Below, one piece after another: positions 1 to 3,873 of a DNA stretch of 5,327 bases (positions are counted from its first letter, which is position 1; the number at the start of each line of letters is the position of its first letter). The notes beneath the pieces were generated by a model. The model had not been told where the DNA came from and did no database searches. It saw nothing but the letters and a program-made list of their open reading frames with translations. Source of the DNA: Pseudomonadota bacterium (GTDB lineage: Bacteria; Pseudomonadota; Gammaproteobacteria; Xanthomonadales; Xanthomonadaceae); contig JAFAFD010000143.1 in assembly GCA_023423675.1 (NCBI GenBank), positions 1-5,327 on the forward strand, in the 5' to 3' direction. Both the position numbers and the translations under genes were made by a program.

Positions 1-109
1 CTTTCTTCGTGAGGATGTGGCTACGGTTGGCGTGGCCGCACTTGTACTTGCCCGAGGCGGTCTTGCGGAAACGCTTGGCCGCTGCCCGGTTGGTCTTGAT
101 CTTGGGCAT
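1..109 (-). CDS. rpmI: 50S ribosomal protein L35 (partial, 3' end outside window)
   Basis: Ribosomal protein L35, a small basic component of the large ribosomal subunit. Translating the minus strand from the ATG at 109-107 gives [20 protein letters not shown] and continues to LTKK. This is the characteristic L35 N-terminus, rich in Lys and Arg with the K-x-K-T-x-R-A-A-A-K-R-F pattern. Only 36 codons are present, whereas the family is about 65 residues, so the gene is cut by the window edge and is not truncated by mutation. An AAGGA Shine-Dalgarno (complement of 117-121) sits 7 nt before the ATG and fixes the start. It lies 254 nt downstream of infC in the same direction, the usual infC-rpmI-rplT order, so rplT is expected next, outside the window. 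In enterobacteria rpmI translation is repressed by L20; whether that holds here cannot be shown from the sequence alone. Confidence 0.96.
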   Translation of the reverse strand, partial: MPKIKTNRAAAKRFRKTASGKYKCGHANRSHILTKK

Positions 110-219
110 TGCAATGTCCTTGATGGGGGTGACCCTGGTTTCTGACTGATCTGGCGGTGGCCGTGGCCACTCTTTCCGTCCTGCCATGATCCGCGTACGA
201 CCCGTCCTGGGTGGGTCGA
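110..219 (-). promoter_or_regulatory. Structured rpmI leader, possible L20 autoregulatory region
   Basis: Untranslated stretch between a candidate promoter and rpmI. On the minus strand it can form two compact hairpins: a 6-bp stem pairing 213-218 (GGGTCG on the plus strand) with 198-203 (CGACCC), and a nearly perfect GTGGCC/GGCCAC palindrome at 157-170. The 8-mer CCGTCCTG (plus strand) occurs twice, at 176-183 and 202-209. In E. coli the infC-rpmI junction carries the RNA structures through which L20 represses rpmI-rplT, so a leader of this kind is expected here. No similarity to the L20 rRNA site was demonstrated; the role is inferred from position and structure only. Confidence 0.3.
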
Positions 220-226
220 GCCGGGC

Positions 227-253
227 ATGATACAGGCAAAACCGCCCTGTCAC
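227..253 (-). promoter_or_regulatory. Candidate sigma-70 promoter for rpmI
   Basis: On the minus strand a TATCAT hexamer (complement of 227-232, 5 of 6 to TATAAT) is preceded by GTGACA (complement of 248-253, 5 of 6 to TTGACA). The hexamers fit well but the 15-bp spacer is shorter than the preferred 17. The element lies after the terminator-like hairpin that follows infC and before rpmI, where a separate promoter would be needed if that hairpin stops transcription. Confidence 0.4.
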
Positions 254-269
254 CAGCCCCTGCAACCCT

Positions 270-289
270 TTTTGCATCCTGCTGCAAAA
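270..289. repeat. Short inverted repeat TTTTGCA-N6-TGCAAAA
   Basis: A perfect 7-bp inverted repeat (270-276 and 283-289) with a 6-nt loop, next to the terminator-like hairpin. On the minus-strand transcript its first arm consists of the U-run that follows that hairpin, so the two structures share the U-tract. It may simply be part of the terminator region; no independent function is evident. Confidence 0.45.
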
Positions 290-316
290 GCAAAGGGACG
301 CCAGCGGCGCCCCTTT
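284..316 (-). terminator. Intrinsic terminator-like hairpin downstream of infC
   Basis: On the minus strand positions 316-306 pair with 302-292 as an 11-bp stem (AAAGGG then GCGCC against GGCGT then CCCTTT, one G-U pair) closed by a 3-nt loop. The stem's own 3' UUU, then GC, then UUUU (289-286), follows. This is a strong stem with a slightly interrupted U-tract, 48 nt past the infC stop codon. It should end or attenuate thrS-infC transcription before rpmI. Read on the plus strand the stem is followed by TTTACTCT, a poorer terminator, and there is no plus-strand gene to end there. Confidence 0.65.
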
Positions 317-363
317 ACTCTGAACAATTCAGCCAGGCGCCCCGAAAGGCAGCCCTGCAGGCC

Positions 364-891
364 TCAGGTCTTCTTCTTCGGCGCGATCATCATGACCATC
401 TGACGCCCTTCCAGGCGCGGACGGGATTCGATGACGATGTCCTCGCCCAGATCGGTCTCGATCCGGTTGGCCATCTCGCGACCCAGTTCCTGGTGGCTCA
501 TTTCACGGCCACGGAAGCGGATGTTGACCTTGATCTTGTCGCCTTCCTCAAGGAAACCGCGCATCTTGCGCAGCTTGATCTGGTAGTCGCCCTCGTCCGT
601 GACCGGACGGAACTTCACTTCCTTGATCTCGACCTGCTTGGTCTTCTTCTTGGCCTCGCTGGCCTTCTTCTGCGCTTCGAACTTGAACTTGCCGAAATCC
701 ATGATCTTGCAGACCGGCGGATCGGCCTGCGGCTGGATTTCAACCAGGTCCAGGCCTTCATCTTCGGCCATGGACAGCGCTTCGTCGCGCGACAACACGC
801 CGATCATTTCTCCGTCACTGCCGATCACACGGACGCGCGGCACACGGATTTCCTGATTCTTGCGGTTCTGTTTGTTGTCAGGGGTGCTGAT
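364..891 (-). CDS. infC: Translation initiation factor IF-3, with apparent ATC start codon
   Basis: IF3 binds the 30S subunit, prevents premature 50S joining and proofreads the start codon and initiator tRNA. The product read from the ATC codon (889-891) is 175 aa, typical for IF3, and begins (M)[17 protein letters not shown]. The N-terminal domain occupies about residues 10-80, a Lys-rich helical linker ([15 protein letters not shown]) follows, and the C-terminal ribosome-binding domain runs to the end ([22 protein letters not shown]). The IF3 signature [15 protein letters not shown] starts near residue 62. There is no in-frame ATG or GTG at the N-terminus: an upstream TTG at 904-906 would put the GGGAG Shine-Dalgarno inside the gene, whereas ATC lies 8 nt after GGAG. 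E. coli infC uses ATT for the same reason, because IF3 represses its own mRNA by rejecting a non-canonical start. It follows thrS by 63 nt and is likely co-transcribed with it. Confidence 0.96.
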   Translation of the reverse strand: MSTPDNKQNRKNQEIRVPRVRVIGSDGEMIGVLSRDEALSMAEDEGLDLVEIQPQADPPVCKIMDFGKFKFEAQKKASEAKKKTKQVEIKEVKFRPVTDEGDYQIKLRKMRGFLEEGDKIKVNIRFRGREMSHQELGREMANRIETDLGEDIVIESRPRLEGRQMVMMIAPKKKT

Positions 892-904
892 ATTACGTTC
901 TCCC
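889..904 (-). promoter_or_regulatory. infC ribosome binding site with ATC initiation codon
   Basis: On the minus strand the RBS GGGAG (complement of 900-904) is followed by an 8-nt spacer from its GGAG core and then ATC AGC ACC CCT. This spacing is optimal, and it supports ATC and not the TTG at 906-904 as the true start. Rare ATT/ATC/ATA starts are the established basis of IF3 negative autoregulation in enterobacteria; applying this here is inference supported by the arrangement. Confidence 0.75.
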
Positions 905-916
905 AAGGGTATCGAA

Positions 917-946
917 CCGGTCCGGGTGCCTGTGCGCCCGGACCGG
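917..946 (-). promoter_or_regulatory. Perfect 10-bp GC hairpin between thrS and infC
   Basis: A perfect inverted repeat (917-926 CCGGTCCGGG, 937-946 CCCGGACCGG) with a 10-nt loop fills much of the 63-nt thrS-infC gap, 12 nt upstream of the infC Shine-Dalgarno. On the minus strand it is followed by TTCGATACCC and not a U-run, so it is unlikely to be an intrinsic terminator. It could protect or punctuate the mRNA, or influence infC translation. Confidence 0.6.
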
Positions 947-954
947 ACCTTTGC

Positions 955-2856
955 TTACGCGCCCTCGGCCTGGAGCCGCTCGATGAAGGCCTGCAGGCTC
1001 ATGCTGCCAAGGTCTTCGCCAGAACGCGTACGCACCGCCACAGCTCCATTTTCCTTCTCGCGGTCACCGATGACCAGCAGGTAAGGCACGCGCTGCAACG
1101 TATGCTCGCGGATTTTATAGCCGATCTTCTCGTTACGCAAATCGGAGCTGACGCGGAAGCCTTGCTCCGCAAGGGTTTTGGTCACGCCCGCGACGTATTC
1201 AGCCTGGGCGTCGGTAATGTTGGCCACCACCACCTGGGTCGGGGCCAGCCAGGCCGGGAACTGGCCGGCGTGGTGCTCGATCAGGATGCCCAGGAAACGC
1301 TCCATCGAGCCGACGATGGCCCGGTGCAGCATGACCGGGTGCTTCTTCTGGCTGTTTTCGTCCACGTACTCGGCGCCCAGGCGGCCCGGCATCATGAAGT
1401 CGACCTGCATGGTGCCCAGCTGCCAGGTACGGCCGATCGCGTCCTTCAGGTGGTACTCGATCTTCGGGCCGTAGAAGGCGCCCTCGCCCGGCAGCTCCTG
1501 CCATTCCACGCCACAGGCGGTCAGCGCCGAGCGCAGCGCGCCTTCGGCCTTGTCCCAGGTGGCGTCGTCACCCAGGCGCGATTCCGGGCGCAGGGCGATC
1601 TTGATCTGGATCTCGTCGAAACCGAAGTGCTGGTAGACCGCCAGCGCCTGCTGGTGGAACGCGGTCACTTCCGATTCGATCTGGTTCTCGGTGCAGAACA
1701 CATGGCCGTCGTCCTGGGTGAATCCACGCACGCGCAGGATGCCGTGCAGCGCGCCGGACGGCTCGTTGCGGTGGCAGGAACCGAACTCACCGTAGCGGAT
1801 CGGCAGGTCGCGGTAGCTGTGCAGGCCCTGGTTGAACACCTGGACATGGCCCGGGCAGTTCATCGGCTTGACCGCGTAGGTGCGCTTCTCCGATTCGGTG
1901 AAGAACATGTTGTCCTGGTAGTTGTCCCAGTGCCCGGACTTCTTCCACAGGCTCACGTCCAGGATCTGCGGGCAGCGCACTTCGCCGTAGCCGCTGCTGC
2001 GGTAGACCTTGCGCATGTACTGCTCGACCACCTGCCACAGCGCCCAGCCCTTGGGGTGCCAGAACACCAGGCCCGGGGCCTCTTCCTGCAGGTGGAACAG
2101 GTCCTGCTGCTTGCCGATGCGGCGGTGGTCGCGCATTTCGGCTTCTTCGATGCGCTTGATGTACGCCTCGAGCTGCTTCTTGTCGGCCCATGCGGTGCCG
2201 TAGATGCGCTGCAGCTGTTCGTTCTGCGCATCACCACGCCAATAGGCGCCGGAAATGCGGGTCAGCTTGAAGGCCTTCAGGAAGCGCGTGTTCGGCACGT
2301 GCGGGCCGCGGCACATGTCCACGTATTCCTGGTGGTAGTACATGCCCATCGCCTGGATGTCGTCGGACATGTCCTCGATCAGGCGCAGCTTGTAGTCCTC
2401 GCCACGGGCCTTGAAGATCTCGACCACTTCAGCGCGCGGCGTCACCTTCTTGATGACGTCGTAGTCCTGGGCGATCAGCTCGCCCATGCGCTTCTCGATG
2501 GCGGCCATGTCTTCCGGCGTGAACGGGCGCTCGGAATAGATGTCGTAGTAGAAGCCCTCGGCGATGACCGGGCCGATCACCATCTTCACGTCCGGGTACA
2601 GCTGCTTGACGGCGTGGCCGACCAGGTGGGCGCAGGAGTGGCGGATGATCTCCACGCCCTCCTCGTCCTTGGCGGTGATGATGCGCAGGCTGGCATCGTG
2701 GTCGATGACGTCGCTGGCATCGACCAGCACGCCATCGACGGCGCCGGCGATGGTGGCCTTGGCCAGGCCGGCGCCGATCGACTGGGCGACGTCCATGACG
2801 CTGACGGGATTTTCGAATTCGCGGCGGCTGCCGTCGGGAAGGGTGATATTGATCAT
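955..2856 (-). CDS. thrS: Threonine--tRNA ligase
   Basis: Cytoplasmic class II synthetase that charges tRNA-Thr with threonine. The 633-aa product is full length and collinear with E. coli ThrRS, so key residues fall at the same numbers. An N-terminal TGS domain (about 1-62, [10 protein letters not shown]) is followed by the editing domain that hydrolyses Ser-tRNA-Thr, with its metal-binding set H73, H77 (HSCAH), C182 and H186 (CRGPH). The class II catalytic core spans about 240-535 and holds the zinc ligands C334 (MNCPGH), H385 (DDGHVF) and H511 (LHRAIVGS), motif 2 R363 ([10 protein letters not shown]) and motif 3 R520 ([16 protein letters not shown]). The anticodon-binding domain occupies about 536-633. 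The ATG at 2856-2854 gives the canonical N-terminus, although the Shine-Dalgarno is weak (GAAG 8 nt upstream). It is first in the thrS-infC unit and is preceded by a Thr-codon leader and terminator that suggest threonine-dependent attenuation. No defects are visible. Confidence 0.98.
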   Translation of the reverse strand: MINITLPDGSRREFENPVSVMDVAQSIGAGLAKATIAGAVDGVLVDASDVIDHDASLRIITAKDEEGVEIIRHSCAHLVGHAVKQLYPDVKMVIGPVIAEGFYYDIYSERPFTPEDMAAIEKRMGELIAQDYDVIKKVTPRAEVVEIFKARGEDYKLRLIEDMSDDIQAMGMYYHQEYVDMCRGPHVPNTRFLKAFKLTRISGAYWRGDAQNEQLQRIYGTAWADKKQLEAYIKRIEEAEMRDHRRIGKQQDLFHLQEEAPGLVFWHPKGWALWQVVEQYMRKVYRSSGYGEVRCPQILDVSLWKKSGHWDNYQDNMFFTESEKRTYAVKPMNCPGHVQVFNQGLHSYRDLPIRYGEFGSCHRNEPSGALHGILRVRGFTQDDGHVFCTENQIESEVTAFHQQALAVYQHFGFDEIQIKIALRPESRLGDDATWDKAEGALRSALTACGVEWQELPGEGAFYGPKIEYHLKDAIGRTWQLGTMQVDFMMPGRLGAEYVDENSQKKHPVMLHRAIVGSMERFLGILIEHHAGQFPAWLAPTQVVVANITDAQAEYVAGVTKTLAEQGFRVSSDLRNEKIGYKIREHTLQRVPYLLVIGDREKENGAVAVRTRSGEDLGSMSLQAFIERLQAEGA

Positions 2857-2875
2857 CGCAATGGCTTCGTGCGGG

Positions 2876-2917
2876 GCCCGCTCGGGCGGGCTGGAAAGCG
2901 TTCCGGGCGATGCCCGG
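2876..2917 (-). promoter_or_regulatory. Two GC hairpins in the thrS 5' UTR
   Basis: Between the leader terminator and the thrS start, the minus strand carries two further 6-bp hairpins. CCGGGC/GCCCGG with a 3-nt loop lies at 2903-2917, and GCCCGC/GCGGGC with a 4-nt loop at 2876-2891. The second ends about 20 nt before the thrS ATG. In E. coli, hairpins in this position bind ThrRS as tRNA-Thr mimics, but the loops here do not resemble a Thr anticodon loop, so no operator function is claimed. They may shape ribosome access to a gene with a weak Shine-Dalgarno. Confidence 0.45.
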
Positions 2918-2920
2918 GCA

Positions 2921-2945
2921 ATAAAAAAGCGCCGCGAGGGCGCCT
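2921..2945 (-). terminator. Intrinsic terminator (attenuator) in the thrS leader
   Basis: On the minus strand positions 2945-2939 (AGGCGCC) pair with 2933-2927 (GGCGCTT) around a CTCGC loop. The core is five G-C pairs, extended by G-U and A-U, and it merges into a run of six T (2928-2923). This is a textbook rho-independent terminator placed 64 nt before the thrS start codon and 25 nt after the stop of a short Thr-rich ORF. It points the same way as thrS, so it can only act on the thrS transcript. That makes it an attenuator and not the end of another gene. Confidence 0.85.
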
Positions 2946-2970
2946 GCGGAACAGGGCCTTCGGGGGCAGG
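2943..2970 (-). promoter_or_regulatory. Candidate antiterminator pairing in the thrS leader
   Basis: On the minus strand CCTGC (2970-2966), directly after the leader-peptide stop codon, can pair with GCAGG (2947-2943), which overlaps the 5' arm of the terminator stem. The two pairings share nucleotides 2945-2943 and so compete. A ribosome finishing at the stop codon would cover CCTGC and let the terminator form; one stalled at the Thr codons would leave it free. The pairing is only five strong base pairs, extendable past a bulge, so the exact antiterminator structure is uncertain. Confidence 0.45.
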
Positions 2971-2997
2971 TCAGCGGTGGGCGGTGGTAGTGCTCAT
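2971..2997 (-). CDS. Threonine-rich leader peptide of thrS (MSTTTAHR)
   Basis: A short ORF on the minus strand, ATG at 2997-2995 and TGA at 2973-2971, encodes the octapeptide MSTTTAHR, with three consecutive threonine codons (ACT ACC ACC) at positions 3-5. It is not a functional protein gene; its translation would sense charged tRNA-Thr, as in the classical thr, his and trp leaders. The stop codon abuts a segment that can pair with the 5' arm of the downstream terminator. The Shine-Dalgarno is poor (GAG about 8 nt upstream), the main weakness of the call. An in-frame TAA at 3063-3061 and the lack of another ATG, GTG or TTG after it leave this ATG as the only start. The codon content fits the synthetase gene that follows, which argues against coincidence. 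Confidence 0.72.
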   Translation of the reverse strand: MSTTTAHR

Positions 2998-3057
2998 GTC
3001 GCACGCTCGGCCGGCGCTGGGCGCGGGCCACCTTGTTCCAGTCAGGGTTCTGCGTCG

Positions 3058-3086
3058 ATCTTAAACCAGCGCGCAGGAAAGCCCAA
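3058..3086 (-). promoter_or_regulatory. Candidate sigma-70 promoter of the thrS operon
   Basis: On the minus strand TTGGGC (complement of 3081-3086, 3 of 6 to TTGACA with the key TTG) is separated by exactly 17 nt from TAAGAT (complement of 3058-3063, 4 of 6 to TATAAT). Transcription would begin near 3051, giving a leader RNA of about 55 nt before the leader-peptide ATG at 2997. The position is right for a transcript that includes both the leader peptide and the attenuator. The hexamer matches are moderate. Confidence 0.45.
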
Positions 3087-3133
3087 GGTGCAGCTGCAGT
3101 CACCGCTGAACCGGGATCGCTGGCACCGGGAAA

Positions 3134-3148
3134 TCGCAATGATTACCA
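3134..3148. promoter_or_regulatory. Fur-box-like operator
   Basis: The 15-mer TCGCAATGATTACCA matches the 7-1-7 Fur consensus TGATAAT-N-ATTATCA at 10 of 14 defined positions. The right half is nearly perfect (ATTACCA) and the left half is weak. The core AATGATTA is strikingly A/T-rich for this genome. It overlaps the -35 region of the candidate promoter of the DUF3325-DUF3649-PepSY genes, a family set linked with siderophore uptake, so Fur repression under iron sufficiency is plausible. Binding is inferred from sequence resemblance only. Confidence 0.45.
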
Positions 3149-3170
3149 TGTGCGCGCAGCCATCTATGTT
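3143..3170 (+). promoter_or_regulatory. Candidate promoter of the DUF3325-DUF3649-PepSY operon
   Basis: TTACCA (3143-3148, 4 of 6 to TTGACA), a 16-bp spacer and TATGTT (3165-3170, 4 of 6 to TATAAT) form a reasonable sigma-70 promoter. It is directed away from thrS towards the membrane protein genes, with a start near 3177. The -35 hexamer lies inside the Fur-like element. Other weak hexamer pairs are possible in the region. Confidence 0.4.
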
Positions 3171-3205
3171 GGCAGCCTGACCGATTCGTACAGGACCCTT
3201 CCGCC

Positions 3206-3292
3206 ATGCGCCCCGCGTACCTTCCGGCCTGCGCAGCCCCTGCGCACGTGGCCCCCATACAGGCACTTGTTCCGCCAGGTGCGCGGCGATGA
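3206..3292 (+). CDS. Hypothetical 28-codon ORF overlapping the DUF3325 gene start
   Basis: An ORF from ATG 3206 to TGA 3290-3292 encodes 28 residues (starting MRPAYLPACAAPAHV, ending PPGARR). Its stop overlaps the ATG of the next gene as ATGA, the arrangement of translationally coupled genes, and an AGGA lies 10 nt before its start. The product is Ala/Pro-rich with no recognisable domain, signal or membrane segment, and high-GC DNA makes such ORFs common by chance. It could be a leader ORF that couples translation, or it may not be translated. It is the only coding candidate between the promoter and the DUF3325 gene. Confidence 0.25.
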   Translation: MRPAYLPACAAPAHVAPIQALVPPGARR

Positions 3293-3600
3293 TCACCGTG
3301 GGCCTGTCGACGCTGGGCTTCTGCACCCTGGCCGTGCTGTCGGCGATGTTTTCCGCGCTGGCGTTCTACGCGGCCTCGCCGCACTGCCGCTGGCCGCGCC
3401 TGCGCCGTGCCGGCCGCCTGGGCCGGCAGATCGGCCTGGTCGCCGCCGTCGCCTCGCTGTGGCTGTGGATGGCCGAGCTGGGCGTTGCCGCCGGGCTGGT
3501 GGCGATGCTGTGCACCTGGATGCTGGTGGCCCTGCTGCTGCCGGCGCTGGCGGCCTGGCACCGCCCGGCGGTGGATGGCAGCGCACGGGAGCCGCGCTGA
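3289..3600 (+). CDS. DUF3325-like small membrane protein, iron-uptake associated
   Basis: A 103-aa protein of unknown biochemical function that resembles the DUF3325 family, small inner-membrane proteins usually encoded beside DUF3649 and PepSY-TM genes and ferric-siderophore receptors. Three hydrophobic segments are visible: about residues 3-28 (VGLSTLGFCTLAVLSAMFSA), 48-67 (IGLVAAVASLWLWMAELGVA) and 69-89 (GLVAMLCTWMLVALLLPALA). A basic loop (WPRLRRAGRLGRQ) lies after the first and should face the cytoplasm. The start at ATG 3289 is supported by AGGTG (3277-3281) with a 7-nt spacer; no other usable start lies in frame upstream. Its stop overlaps the next gene's ATG by one base (TGATG), so the two are coupled. 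The family assignment is from recognised pattern and context, not a profile search. Confidence 0.72.
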   Translation: MITVGLSTLGFCTLAVLSAMFSALAFYAASPHCRWPRLRRAGRLGRQIGLVAAVASLWLWMAELGVAAGLVAMLCTWMLVALLLPALAAWHRPAVDGSAREPR

Positions 3601-3863
3601 TGTGGATGCGCGCCCTGTCGGGCATCTTCGTCGGGTTCTTCCTTGCCGCCGCCGCCACCGGCCTGCTGACCTGGCTGCCGCCGGGGCCGTGGCCGAGCGC
3701 GGTGGTGCCGGCCCTGATCGCCTTCGTCCCGCTGTGGATGCTGGCGGCGCTGTGGGCCTTCAGTTTCCGCACCGTGGCGCGCGCCTGGCTGGTGCCTGCC
3801 GGCTGCGCCGCCGCCGGCTTCGCCGTGTTGTGGCTGCTGCGCCTGAGCGGCGCGGTGCAATGA
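3600..3863 (+). CDS. DUF3649-like small membrane protein, iron-uptake associated
   Basis: An 87-aa integral membrane protein resembling the DUF3649 family. It has three predicted membrane helices: about residues 5-26 (ALSGIFVGFFLAAAATGLLT), 34-55 (SAVVPALIAFVPLWMLAALW) and 62-82 (AWLVPAGCAAAGFAVLWLL). The segment around 40-67, with LIAF, WAFSFRT and RAWL, matches the family's most conserved part (an xLSFxxYxxAxxWAFxxRSxxRAWL type pattern). GGGAG at 3587-3591, inside the end of the preceding gene, lies 8 nt before ATG 3600, which favours this start over the ATG at 3606. It starts on the last base of the DUF3325 stop codon and ends 10 nt before the PepSY gene. The molecular role is unknown; it is probably a small partner of the PepSY-TM protein. 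Confidence 0.75.
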   Translation: MWMRALSGIFVGFFLAAAATGLLTWLPPGPWPSAVVPALIAFVPLWMLAALWAFSFRTVARAWLVPAGCAAAGFAVLWLLRLSGAVQ

Positions 3864-3873
3864 GAACGAGCGC

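Noticed and set aside
904..906. TTG as the infC start
   Set aside because: It would place the only good Shine-Dalgarno inside the gene and has no Shine-Dalgarno of its own; ATC at 889-891 fits spacing and the known rare-start habit of infC.
917..946. Hairpin between thrS and infC as an intrinsic terminator
   Set aside because: No U-run follows on the minus strand, and infC lies directly downstream.
2857..3063. T-box riboswitch or E. coli-type ThrRS operator upstream of thrS
   Set aside because: No T-box motif (UGGN-type bulge sequence) or tRNA-Thr anticodon-like loop is seen; the Thr-codon ORF plus terminator explains the leader better.
2429..3139. A 236-codon minus-strand frame running through the thrS leader into thrS
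   Set aside because: It crosses the leader terminator and the ThrRS N-terminus in a different frame and yields Arg/Pro-rich sequence without similarity to known families.
211..3180. A 989-codon open frame on the plus strand opposite infC and thrS
   Set aside because: It is the antisense shadow of two unmistakable conserved genes in GC-rich DNA. Its product is low-complexity, rich in Leu/Val/Ala/Asp/His, and it spans gene boundaries, the thrS attenuator and promoters.
3033..3599. Long N-terminal extension (open frame from 3033) of the DUF3649 gene
   Set aside because: It overlaps the DUF3325 gene in another frame and the promoter region, and its sequence is Arg/Pro/Gly-rich shadow. The ATG at 3600 with GGGAG 8 nt upstream gives the normal family length.
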